DNA from: Actinomortierella ambigua
Taxonomy: Eukaryota > Mortierellomycota > Mortierellomycetes > Mortierellales > Mortierellaceae
DNA length: 32,249 nucleotides
Direction: 5' to 3'
Assembly (NCBI GenBank): GCA_016098155.1
Contig: JAAAJB010000412.1
Location: 1 to 32,249 of the forward strand
Under the pieces are notes generated by a model that was not told the DNA's origin, did not search any database, and saw nothing but the letters and a program-made list of their open reading frames with translations. Shown piece after piece: positions 1 to 10,202 of this stretch. Made by a program: the position numbers and the translations under genes. The first letter of the stretch is position 1. Every line of letters starts with the position of its first letter.

Positions 1-261
1 GGAATCGATTGGTGTATGGCGGACGGTGCTACGACGTCTGTGCGTGGAGAAAAGCAGAAAAGAGTGCAGGCAAAAGAAAAGGGAAAAAAAACAGCAATTA
101 CAACAACAACACAGCACGACATTGTCCGCTGCAGACTCGACACTGCTGGGAGACATCGAGTGGCAACGACCACAACCAATGCCACCACTCACTGGCTCTC
201 TGCTGGTGCGTGCGTCAGTAGGGGTCTGACAATGGTCCTGGAGTGTCGTGTTGCCCGTCCG

Positions 262-642
262 TCATCGCCCGCTTGCAGCTGTCGGAGGTGGCAGAATTGG
301 TCCCTTGGGCGATACGACTGAGGCAGCCGATTGTGCCTGTGCTGCTGCTGCTGCTACTGCTGAAGAGGAACTGGATGCAGCCACCTGACTGAAAATACCA
401 CTGACAGGCACTTGCACAGCGTCCATGGGGATCGACGGGTACAATTTTCGAACTCTCTTTCCTGTATATCTTTTCACCGTAGTGGCTGTCGAGAAACCGG
501 CGGTGGGCTGAACGATAACTGCCTTGGGCGTGGTACAGCTCGTCAGGTTGACGGGCCCCTATCCTGGAGCGAAGCCCGCGGGTTTCTTCGATGTGATGTG
601 GTGCTCTTTTACAACTTCATTGTCGGTTGTGAACATTATCAT
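262..642 (-). CDS. possible gene fragment interrupted by an in-frame TAG
   Basis: Not recognised. On the minus strand a reading frame opens at ATG 640-642 (second ATG 634-636), meets TAG at 559-561, then stays open in the same frame to TGA at 262-264. The 98 residues after the TAG start basic and Pro/Val-rich and end in Ser and Ala runs, like the disordered part of a regulatory protein. The TAG is preceded by GA and could be a splice acceptor (GATAG) rather than a real stop. Further left, a pyrimidine-rich stretch ending in CACAG (minus strand, about 37-85) resembles another acceptor, so a gene may run off the left edge. The alternatives are a decayed gene or chance. No family assignment is possible. 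Confidence 0.25.
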
Positions 643-667
643 TTGTGAACTCGAGTGCCACACTACT

Positions 668-673
668 TTTATT
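668..673 (-). terminator. poly(A) signal AATAAA of the GDSL gene
   Basis: AATAAA on the minus strand lies about 70 nt past the stop of the GDSL esterase. It sits in the 9-nt loop of a perfect 6-bp inverted repeat, CACTAC (661-666) and GTAGTG (676-681). Confidence 0.5.
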
Positions 674-741
674 GTGTAGTGACATGAGGAGGGAAATTTT
701 CTAGCAACAACTCAGGGCATCAACTCGACTGTAAAACAGTC

Positions 742-1883
742 TTAAAAGTAGGCGAGGATGGCGTTTGCTAGCACACGATGAACCTTCGCCGATACATGGA
801 CCGAGTCCCAGTAAAAGTAGTCGCCCGGGTTAGAACACACGCTGCTAAAGTCGTCCGTTTCACATTGGCCCTTGACGTCCTTGATCCCGAGGCGCTTGAG
901 ATTCTCAGGCTGGTGCAGGTACTCGAAGAATGCCAGCTGGTCGAACAAGGCCACGCGGACCCGGGATTCGGGCTTGTGGTGGCAGCCACCGTCTTCCGTA
1001 TCCAGCTTGAAAGCATCGCACTGGCGGAAGGGATAGCGACGAGGTGGGACGCCAAACTCTTGGTGCAGCTTACGCTTGAGGTCATGTATCAGCTGCTGCT
1101 CTTGCTTGGCTTTCTTGGAAAAGCTCTCAACGGCGGCCGGGTCCGATGCAAGGAATGGCACCAGGCCATAGTTGCAGTTTCCAACAATCAGGATGTTGCG
1201 CGCACCAAGGCCGATCAGGCGGTGGATGCCTCTGTCGAGACGAGTCACCACATCGGCAGGAGTGGCCGTCTTGCTGTAGAAAAAGTCGTTCCCTTGGAAA
1301 TTAACAATGAAAACCGTGGATGCTAGCGCCTTGGGGCTCAAGGCAAGAGATGCATAGAACTGCTCGATCTGCTGCAGGAATCCAGGGACTGGTAGATCTT
1401 CCTTGGCCCCTGAATAACCTTGAGCGAGTACTGAGTCTGTAGTTGCGCTTGCATAGGCAAAGTCGTACAGCTTGACTTTGGCAGCATTGGCAAGCTATGC
1501 AGTTTAATAAAAGTGTGTGTGTGTGTGTGTATGAGATAGAGAGAGAGAGAGAGAGGAACGAGAGGATTGGGATCCAAAGGGCCGAATCTCCGGTGGCAAG
1601 AGAGGATAGTCCATGGCTTTCACATCTGCTTCACGATTACATTATCTGCCCAGTTCGGGCCGTTGGTGAAACGCCCTTTGTAATTGAAAGGTAGAGGCCA
1701 TGTCTTGCCAGAAAGCCTGTATACGTTGCGGGTGTCGCTGTATGAGTCTCCGAACACTACGACGGTCTTGACTCTGGCTGCTCGGCAGCTGTGGTCAGAG
1801 TGATACTCGGCGACTGGGTTGGAAGCCACTTGCAACGCAAAGGCAGCGCTGATTACAAGGAGGGAAGGGAGGCTCAGCAGCAT
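742..1883 (-). CDS. secreted GDSL/SGNH-family esterase (lipase-like)
   Basis: Predicted secreted ester hydrolase of 333 aa. Exons (minus): 1883-1635 and 1494-742; the intron has donor GTGAAG and acceptor CATAG, in phase 0. Residues 1-21 form a signal peptide (Leu/Ala-rich core, then Ala-Ser-Asn-Pro). The SGNH blocks are visible: VVFGDSYSD with nucleophile Ser47; GND at 151-153, with Asn152 expected in the oxyanion hole; and DSVH near the C-terminus, with Asp313 and His316 as the other catalytic residues. The start at 1881-1883 is preferred over an in-frame ATG at 1959-1961 because a TATA-like element (1950-1956) lies between them and the signal peptide begins at the inner ATG. The shape matches fungal GDSL lipases annotated as lysophospholipase- or carbohydrate-esterase-like; the substrate cannot be read from sequence. 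An alternative donor (GTAATC) two codons earlier would remove Val82-Ile83. Confidence 0.92.
1513..1554. repeat. (GT)n/(GA)n microsatellite in the GDSL intron
   Basis: A GT run (1513-1530) is followed by a GA run (1539-1554) inside the only intron of the GDSL gene, close upstream of the acceptor. On the transcript it reads as CT/AC-rich RNA and probably serves as the polypyrimidine tract. Confidence 0.9.
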
Positions 1884-1949
1884 TCGAAAATGATGATGGG
1901 ATTTCAGAGTGGCAAAGGAATAAGGAAAATAAAAAAGAGTTGCGAGCCC

Positions 1950-1956
1950 TATATAC
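1950..1956 (-). promoter_or_regulatory. TATA-like element of the GDSL gene
   Basis: TATATAG on the minus strand, about 67 nt upstream of the chosen ATG, followed by a pyrimidine-rich leader. Position and sequence fit a core promoter; this is inference. Confidence 0.4.
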
Positions 1957-2856
1957 AGCAACCAAAAGGAAGCGAAGTGTTCCTTTAGGCTTCTGTTGTG
2001 GTTTGTCTGTTCTTCTCCTGTTTGTCCAGGGGCCAGTGCTGTGTGCAGTACGTACCTCAGGGGCCTTTTTCAGTCATGTAGTTGATCGTACTTCTTACTG
2101 CAAACACTTCACCATTTCCTTTTTCTTGACCACCTCCCACCCCCTACCTTTTTTTTGGCCCTGGCCCATACAGTTAGTAGCGCATCCAGAGACGCCTGGA
2201 TTCTGGCTTGGAAATGTCATTTCGCGTGTGTACACACCCAACGAACACAGCTATAAGAGACGCGCCATGGGACGATCCAAAAGCACATCAACGTGCTTGC
2301 GAACGGGCATTGATCGCCAACTCTTCCCTCCTCGTCTACATGTGTACTGTGGCACGTCCTCTGGGTGTTCCAACCCACTCAAACCTGGCTCAAACGACTT
2401 CGCAAACAACTTTTAACCCCTATTATGTGATTTTGGAGCTAGACGCTATGTATGAAGGTCATTGATGATACATTCTCGACCTTGCATTAGACAGGGGCAC
2501 GTTGGAAATAGTTAGGGATAAAAGGTTAGGTGCTGATTGGCTGGATGCTTGCCACTGCTAACCCAGCAGTGCGGGCTGCTCCGCGATCCGCTTTCTTTTT
2601 GGACGACCGCACAGAACCAGGGTGCCTATTGCATACATGGAAATGAGCACTATTTTGGACGGTGGTGTACGATCTGGTCATTTTCATGTACCATCTGACG
2701 CTGTGTGCCACACCTTTTGGATACCTCTACTACTCGCCCTCGAATGCGGTCTTCCACCGGACATGATATGCCCGCTGTTTCATTTTGGCATCTGGATCTT
2801 CCCCTGTTGCTCTGTCCTGATGACGGTTGCGTTCTGCTGGACCCAGTGCTGTATGG

Positions 2857-2960
2857 CCATCACCATCATAATCATCACCATCACCACCATCACCCCCACC
2901 ACCATCACCATCATAATTATCACCACCATGAGCACCTCAATCAGCATCATCCTCTGCGGG
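2857..2960. repeat. imperfect CAT/CAC trinucleotide repeat
   Basis: About 100 bp of imperfect CAT/CAC units. One plus frame reads as poly-His and another as poly-Ile/Thr, which explains the odd open frames across it. Confidence 0.85.
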
Positions 2961-3040
2961 AGAGTGTGTGTGTGTGGCTCTCTCGTTGGCTCCATCTTCC
3001 GGTCCTACTCTGGAACTGGCTGAGATCTCGTGTTGTGTTC

Positions 3041-3043
<3 letters not shown>

Positions 3044-3071
<28 letters not shown>
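3044..3071. repeat. (TG)n microsatellite
   Basis: About 14 uninterrupted TG dinucleotides, about 100 bp beyond the ALKBH6 stop codon. Confidence 0.95.
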
Positions 3072-3075
<4 letters not shown>

Positions 3076-3170
3076 TGTGGCAATCGTGGAAATATTCTAA
3101 GCTTTGGACGGACAAGTTCATTCACTGGTAAAGTCTGTTTGAAAGGTCTTCGGATATGGTCTATGCATCT

Positions 3171-4368
3171 CTATTTCCTCGCCATCAGAAGCTTGGATGC
3201 GGAAAGGACCCGCTCCACCTTACGCAGGGTTAGAGAGATGCGTGTCCCACGCTCGAGACAGGTCGGCAGGCCACTAGGCTGCTGGTCCATGTTGACAATG
3301 CAGGCGTCCGTCAGGTCATCCTCGGTGATCTCGCGGATGCCGTGCATATACCCCGTGTACACTTGGTCCTTGAGCACCAAAAGTGATCGAGGTTGGACGA
3401 GCAATGAAAAGTCAGGTTGGCGACGCGGCCGATCGCTAGAGTGCTTTTCCTTGTCCTCCACGGCTGTGTCCTTGTTGCCGCCCTTCGTACTGCTCCCCAT
3501 CTCGTTGATGCCTTGAGAGGGGTCGCCATCCTTATTGTACTTGAAAAATTCGAGTATGCAATGCGATCCCAGTGACACGGTGGCGACTGTGGGGAAATAT
3601 GCAGGTCCATCTAGATGAGGCTTCAAGGGGAAGAGAGGGGCGAGCAAAGAATAAAGCCGACTGCTAAGCGATTCCATTTCTCCTACTCTCATTCCAGCAG
3701 TGACTCAGAAGGTCAAAACGAGGAGGAACGTACCATAATGCCTTGACCAGGGAGGTATTCATTAATCAGAACATGGTTCGGTGCATAGGGACTGCCATCG
3801 TTGGCAGTGAACACGTTGAGTTGCTTGAGCCGATCAAACAAAGGCGTCGTCAACCAGCTAGGCACAGGTTCGCCTACCATGCCCTTGGGACTCACAACAC
3901 CTCCTGCAGAACACCTGTTTAGCCGCCTTGTTTCTGTCAAGAGACTGATTTTTTTCATGCACTGTCCAAACTTGTAGCTCCTGGCTTACCCCAATTTTGA
4001 AGCCTAACAGAGAGATATGAAATGCCAAAAGCAAAAGACTCCGTTCAGCCGACCATACATCGAAGCCATACTGGAAAGGCTGTCTGCTCCAATATCCATA
4101 CATCAGGAGTGTGCACATACCTCCTGTTCTTGAGCTGGACCCATTTCGGCCTGGGTGCCCCAAGTACCTATTTGTGAATGATATGGATGCAACATGAGCC
4201 ACGGGTCCATGTTAATTTGAAACAGCTCATGCCCCCGCTCGGAATGGCGATTCTTACCTTGGCCAAAAGTTCTGCCTCTTCCTGGATAGAGATGAAATCT
4301 GGCAGATAGAAGACACTAGGAGGGGCTTTCGTGAGCGGTGGTGGCAACGAGTTGATGGCCATGGACAT
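3171..4368 (-). CDS. ALKBH6: ALKBH6-like Fe(II)/2-oxoglutarate dioxygenase
   Basis: Member of the AlkB family, ALKBH6 subfamily, 262 aa (the human protein is slightly shorter). Exons (minus): 4368-4258, 4167-4121 (47 nt), 3914-3734 and 3620-3171; all junctions are GT-AG and in frame. Family landmarks in order are the FYLPDFIS start, PKWVQLKNRR, NHVLINEYLPGQGIM, and the iron site HxD in PHLDGPAYFPTV (His115, Asp117). The distal iron ligand is His206 in YTGYMHGI, and RGTRISLTLR carries the RxxxxxR pair (Arg240, Arg246) expected to bind 2-oxoglutarate. The segment around residues 140-182 is a low-complexity insert compared with animals. ALKBH6 proteins are predicted oxidative demethylases of nucleic acid; substrates are poorly defined. 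An ATG two codons inside the chosen start is also possible. The exon 3 acceptor was chosen by frame; AACAAG a few codons upstream is an alternative. Confidence 0.95.
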
Positions 4369-4951
4369 TTGGAGCGAAGGTGGATTTGCTAGAGATTGAA
4401 TGTGATTTACTATTACGCGTGAATTTTTTTGTGGTCATTTCCGCCTGGGGTACGCGTTTAACCTAAGGCTGTCTGACAACCTAGAAAAAGTAGAGTGTGC
4501 ACCCGGCTGCGTGTCACATTAACCACCATCGTCATCGTCGTCACCTTTTCAACCCGCAACGTTTGCCCACCACACCACGTCGCACCCTCGTGGGAGAGTG
4601 TGTGTGGGGGGTGGGGTGAGCGGGGAGGTGGGGGGGGGGTGAGGAAGTCAGTCAGTCAGTCAGTCCGGCTGAAAGTGACTCTCCGTCCAGCCGATCTCTG
4701 AATGACAGCGTCCAAAAGGGGCAGGAGATGATGATCTGATGGGATGTTTGTTGTCTTACCCACGCACAACGACTTGCTGCCCCTCTCCTTTTTTTTCTCT
4801 TGTCTGGCCACACATTGCACCTTTTTTTTCTCATTCATTCCTTTCTTCATTCCACTTGTTCATTCTCAACCCTTGTCATTTCCTAACCTTTATATACTAC
4901 ATACAAGTCAAAGGGGGTTTGCTTGCAACAGAGGCACGTTCCTTGATCACG
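4369..4951. promoter_or_regulatory. divergent upstream region shared by ALKBH6 and OSH3
   Basis: 583 bp between two divergent start codons. It contains a run of ten G (4630-4639), five AGTC units (4646-4665), and on the plus side a pyrimidine-rich leader with TATATA at 4891-4896, about 55 nt before the OSH3 ATG. No coding signal was seen. A shared bidirectional promoter is an inference from orientation and spacing. Confidence 0.45.
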
Positions 4952-7900
4952 ATGCAAGAGATTGAAGTCCCGCCCAGGGACGTATTCCAGCACCTTGTCC
5001 ATGTGGACCAGCTGGGCAAAACTCTAGTCTGGTGGTTCTCGACCAAGAAGAAGAACATCTCCTTTGGCCTGTACTACCGCCAATCACCCTCTCCAGACCA
5101 GACCCTGCCAGCGACGCAGGCGTTGCCGTCCATCGTCAATAGCAAGACCGCTCCTTCAGCCACCGCCGCCAATGCCACTACCAATGCCAATGCCAACCCG
5201 ACCTCCGCTAGTTACACGGATGGCGTCTCCAAGGCCACGCCGACAGCTTCTGGTACCACCACGCCAAGACGCGCCTCCCTCCAGCCAACCTCGTCACCGA
5301 ACCGCTCTGTGCGAGAGAGTAGTACGCACACCTCCAGCAGAAACTCGCTGGCAACGACGAATAGTGACGATGAAGAGGACCAGCCTCCGTTGTCACAGCC
5401 ACATCAGCTGCAAGGCGAGGACGAGGAGCAGGATGACCAGACATCCTCCCAATCCTTGACGGCTCACCAGCAGCAGCAACCGCGCCGTGGGTCAGCGCAC
5501 ACGTTGGCCGGAGTGGCGAGCCAGCCGTCATCACGCAAAAAGAAGACGGTGGCCAAGTTCAAGGACCCTGACCTGATTGAGATCCTGCCTATCCAGCACT
5601 ATGATTCTGGACTAGGTACCATTCGAGGCGAGCACACGGTGGATAAAGTGGGCACCTATGTCCTTGTGTTCGGTAAGCACAGGAGGATCCTTCCCTCATT
5701 GGAATGAAACAAAGAGATCGAAGGAGAGACAGGCACAGCACACATGTGTTGATACGAGTGCCACCCCTCATTCCCCAACCCTCCCTCCCCTTCCCCTTCC
5801 CCCTTTTTTCCGCTCGGTGCGACAATATCCACAAAACGCTTGCTAAAATGTCCACACCGATTGATGTGTTATTATGATATCATTATAGACAACACCTTCT
5901 CTATCAATACCTCCAAGCGCCTGACTTTTTTTGTGGCAATGGAGGAGCAAGATGTGAAGGCTGAACCTCAGGCGAACGTGGATATTGCTGGCTGGTTGTT
6001 AAAGAAGAAGCGTAAAAAGATGCAAGGTAAGATGAAAGGGTTTTTTTCATGCCTTGCGCCGTTGGTGGAGTACAACATGCAGACTAAAAGCTCAGACCCT
6101 AACCCAGTACTTTCCCAACCTGGCCGCCTCTCCTCCCTCCTTGTTTGTTTTATCTCCTCCGCCAATGCGGGTGCCAATGTCAAACAAATGACACAAACAA
6201 GGCTGGGCAAAACGGTGGTTCCAGATCGACAACGGCGTCCTCTCGTACAGCAAGGACCCAAACGGTCCATGCAGAGGCAAAGTCCACCTCGTCCTATCGA
6301 CCGTTACCGTCACCCAGGCCTCCAACATGATCCACATCGACTCTGGTACAATGCTCTATCATCTCAAGACCTTGACCGCCAAGGAGTACACTGAATGGAC
6401 CGATGTCATCAAGGCCTGCAAGGCCGCTGGTCAGAAAGCGGCTCACGATACCGTCCACCGGATCATCCAGCGCGAAAACACCCAGAAGCGTGCCCTCTGG
6501 CGCCAGAGTTGGCTGGCAAGTCAGCACAAACTCGACGAACTCCGTGAAATCATGGCCTCCATGGACACTACGTTTCACGAGATGAAGGATCAACTCGATG
6601 TTTTACAGACTCAGGCCGTGAACACTGGTAGCGGCAGCGTTGGTAGTAGCAGTGGCGCCAATGGTAGCGGCGGCAGCGGCAGCAACAGCAGCAATGGTGG
6701 AGGAGGAAACGGTGCAGGTGCCTCCGCTGGTAGTTCCGCATCCCTTGCCAACCGCGAGCGTCAGATGTCAATGGAGGCCTCGGCCGCAGCGGGTGCAGCG
6801 AGCCCAGCAAGTGGTAATGGGAGAAGCAAGTTCCGGCTGCCGACGTTTGGCCTTTCTTCGAGCCAGCGAAGTATGTGGGGCGTGAAGAGGGTTGGAGCAC
6901 AGAGGGGAAGAAGATGACAGAATGCATATACTAACTGTGTTTATGAAAATTTTTTATTTTAATTATTTGGTAGCGCAAAGCGATAGTAGTGTTCCTACAA
7001 TAAGCATGGAGGCTATCCACGGCAAGCTGCAGGCCTCGTACGTCAAGCTGAAGACGGACAAGGAGCGGGCATTTGAGATCATGCAAGCCGAGATGGACAG
7101 GTGGGAGAAGAACGAAAAGCAATTCATGGCCCTCTTGGCAGATCAAGACGCTTGCAACCGAACAGGTGGCGGAAGCGACAGTCGTGGCGATAGCAAGACG
7201 ACAGGCGCAGGAACTTCTGTAGGATCATCAAATCGACTCAGTCTCTCCCAACAAGCTCTGGAGGAGGTGTTTATGGAGCATGCTCGCAAGTCGTTCAGCT
7301 CCGAGCGATCCAACTCGCTCACGTCCTCAGTGCAGACGGGGTCTGATGTGTTCTTTGATGCGATCGATGAGCCGGTCCTGACTGCAAACCTGTCAGCCAA
7401 CGATCTCTCAGACCTGGAGCAATTCGATGGTCAGCGTGGAAAAGGACATCACGATGACGATGATGACGACGATGATGATGATGATGACGACGACGACGAC
7501 GATGATGATGGCGACTCGAGCGATAACGAGGAAACGTCTGCTTCTCCACTTGCGAGCTCGACCGCCACTGAGACCGCGACAAAGGGCCCTGCGGACCCAC
7601 TCGCAACAACAAAGGTGGTTGCACGCCGTACAGTGTTGCCAGCTCCGGTATCAGGCGAGGAAGTGTCGCTGCTATCGGTGCTACGGAAGAACGTTGGCAA
7701 GGATCTGTCGACCGTGGCTATGCCAGTGTCGATGAATGAGCCGATCAATGTCCTACAGCGACTGTGCGAAGAGCTTGAGTACAGCGAGCTGCTCGATAAG
7801 GCTGCGGGTCTGGAATCAAGCCTGGACAGAATGGTTCTTGTCGCTGCATTTGCGGTCAGTGGCTACTCGACCACTCAGTGGCGTGCAGCTCGAAAACCCT

Positions 7901-9009
7901 TCAACCCCTTACATGGTGAGACATTTGAGCTTGTGAGCCCTGAGAAAGGTAAAGAAATACATATTGTACATACTGTCATAGGAAAGACTTTCATGGCCTC
8001 TGGTTGCGCGTAGAGATTCTCACAATGCGTACCTGTTTTTTGTACTCTCGTATACACCTAGGCTTCAAGTACATTTCAGAAAAAGTCAGTCATTACCCTC
8101 CTATCATGGCCTGCCATGCCGAGTCAATCCACGGATGGACTTTCTCGATGGACTCACGGACAAAGACAAAATTTTGGGGAAAGTCGATGGTATGAGCTAT
8201 TGGAAGAAAAAAAGTTGGCGCGAATGTTTCCGATAGACGACTAGCGTTTGGGATGTGCGGACAGGACAGTCGTGCTCATAACTTTAAATGTCTTTCTGTA
8301 TTCTTCAAAATAGGAAATTATGCCCAACAGCACGATCCATATCGAGATCCCAAAGTATGGCGACCACTACACTGTTAGCAAGCCTTCGACATGGATGCGC
8401 AACCTGATGGCGGGTACCAAATACCTCGAGCACACGGGAGAGCTCAAGGTGACGAACCACACGACGCAGGAGACGGCGGTGCTGACATTTAAGGAATCGG
8501 GATATTTTTCGGGCACAAAGAACGAGGTTGTCGGTCACGTGCTAGACGGCGGCGGACAGAAGCAACGAGCGCTACAAGGGCGCTGGAGCGAGTCGTTGAT
8601 GGAGGAGTTGGAGCCGAACAAGCTGGAGCGGATCTGGAAATGCCATCCACCGCCGCCGAATCACGATCGGTACTACGGATTCACAACGTTCACGAGCCAG
8701 CTCAATGAGATGACGGAAGGGTTGGAGAAACAGCTACCAAAGACGGACACGCGGTTCCGACCGGATCAGTCTCTGTTTGAGCGGGGGTTGGTGGACGAGG
8801 CCGATCGGGAAAAGTTGAGAGTGGAGCAGCGGCAGCGGGAGCTGCGAAAGTCGATGGAGCAGCGTGATGAGCCGTGGCAGGTACGCTGGTTCGAGAAACG
8901 GGCCGACTCTTTCACCGAGGATGCTGAAGGCGCCACATGGCGGTACAAGGGCGGATACTGGGAGGCTCGTGAGACGGGCGTGTGGAATGAAAAGATTACC
9001 TTGTGGTAA
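4952..9009 (+). CDS. OSH3: Osh3-type oxysterol-binding protein (GOLD-PH-FFAT-ORD)
   Basis: Lipid-transfer protein of the OSBP/ORP family, 1108 aa, expected at ER-plasma membrane contacts. Exons: 4952-5672, 5889-6026, 6202-6870, 6974-7948, 8062-8189 and 8314-9009. Domains: a GOLD-like domain split by a Ser/Thr/Gln-rich insert (residues about 1-250); a PH domain from IAGWLLKKK through [16 protein letters not shown] (about 272-370); then linker with helical segments and a Ser/Gly tract. An FFAT-like motif VFFDAID (635-641), expected to bind VAP proteins, is followed by 19 Asp (670-688). The ORD covers about 740-1108 and carries the family fingerprint as EKVSHYPP (841-848) instead of EQVSHHPP. 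GOLD plus PH plus FFAT plus ORD is the Osh3 arrangement. The first ATG of the GOLD-like block is used; an in-frame ATG at 4739 would add a 71-residue stretch translated from the pyrimidine-rich leader. Confidence 0.93.
7453..7509 (+). repeat. GAT/GAC repeat coding 19 Asp in OSH3
   Basis: Nineteen consecutive GAT or GAC codons in exon 4, between the FFAT-like motif and the ORD. The mixed codons suggest the run is kept at the protein level rather than being a fresh microsatellite expansion. Confidence 0.9.
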
Positions 9010-9142
9010 TAAGAGGAACACTAGTAGTGTCTGTCAGCCACTCCTTACCTCTGTCGCCTCGCCCCTCCTCTGCTATTTTTTTTGTTTGTTTTTGTTTTGT
9101 TGCCTAAACCTTTCCCAAGCAAGAAGGAGCACCAATTTTGAC

Positions 9143-9148
9143 AATAAA
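9143..9148 (+). terminator. poly(A) signal AATAAA of OSH3
   Basis: AATAAA about 135 nt after the OSH3 stop codon, followed by C- and CT-rich sequence. Confidence 0.55.
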
Positions 9149-10165
9149 ATACGCCCCCCCCTCTCTCTCTCTCTCTCTTTCTCTCTCTGTCTCCCTCTCC
9201 AAACGTGGATGAACACAGGCTTCTGGGTGGAAACTTAAAGAACAATTTTGCCTCGCCACCTTATTTAAACGAGATCTACCAGGCGAAAACCGAGGAGCAG
9301 AAAGAGAGAGGGAGAGGGACAGAAAGCCAGGGCTACACGTTTTTGAGGGACAAACCCTATCAGAAGTCGACAAACACAAAAGCAGGATCTTCGTGCTCCA
9401 CGGGCTGTCGTTGTTTGGTGGAAGTGGATCTGCTGGAAAACAGTGTCAGAACCCCCCTCCCTCCCCCCCCCTTTTTTTCGCAGCAACAGCCTTTAAGAGT
9501 CGAAAGAGCTTAACTGCTGTGACATGCCAAGAAATGCTCAAAAGCCCTTTTTTTTTGGTACCTTGCTCTTCCCAGTGGACAACCTGGACTCGACAACGGA
9601 GCTAGCCTTGAACGTGGCAAGCAGCCAGATCCTTCCTGGCTTTGCCTCTGTACTGCATGTATCATCTGTGTGTATCGTGCGTGTATGTATGTGTATGTAT
9701 TTATCAAGAGTTATCATACAGGAGTATTTTGTATTTTGGTTTTTTAATCTCTGCGCACGTCCTAATCCCGCTCTATTATCAACGGCGGCTCTAACACTAA
9801 TTTGTCCTGCTGTACGTACCTGGTCTACCAGGTAACGTGTGAAAGGTTCAGATGCATTTACTCAGGGAAGCTCAGTCGAAAAGAGAGAAAAGTAGGGCGG
9901 AGGTACAATGCTCCTTTTTTGATTTCGATGGCGATCATTCGTTCAAGGAGTCGGGTTTGAAGGGCATTCTAAAAACAACGCATTATTTTGAGAGCTCTGT
10001 TGGAAAATAGTTCTGCTGCTGGACATCCATAAACTATGCATTAAAATCCCTACAGAGATAATAATGTTGTGTGAAAGAGAGGGTACTGTTAGTCTTTGAT
10101 GAAAGATAATACAGGAGAGTTACCCGGGCCAGGTAAGCTCACCGAAACAGAAAGCTGGATAAGCC

Positions 10166-10202
10166 AAAAAAAAAAAAAAAACACACACACACACACACAC
10201 AC
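10166..10202. repeat. A(16)-(CA)n compound microsatellite
   Basis: Sixteen A (10166-10181) directly followed by about ten CA units. Confidence 0.95.

Larger units (their letters stand above)
1957..3170. other. intergenic region between GDSL (5' side) and ALKBH6 (3' side)
   Basis: I see no convincing gene. The open frames here lack family motifs and several are only simple repeats read in frame. The region holds T- and C-rich stretches, a CAT/CAC trinucleotide tract (2857-2960) and a TG microsatellite (3044-3071). The upstream control region of the GDSL gene should lie at its left end and the ALKBH6 3' UTR at its right end. Confidence 0.6.

Noticed and set aside
1884..1961. In-frame upstream ATG of the GDSL gene
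   Set aside because: It precedes the TATA-like element and would bury the signal peptide.
2622..3100. Plus-strand open frames with a long His run
   Set aside because: They are produced by the CAT/CAC and TG simple repeats; no motif, splice structure or promoter supports a gene.
4739..4951. In-frame N-terminal extension of OSH3
   Set aside because: The extra 71 codons translate a pyrimidine-rich leader containing the TATATA element; the GOLD-like domain starts at the inner ATG.
9205..9513. Plus-strand 102-codon open frame after OSH3
   Set aside because: Highly charged and then Pro/Phe-rich from simple sequence; sits in the OSH3 3' flank, no recognisable motif.
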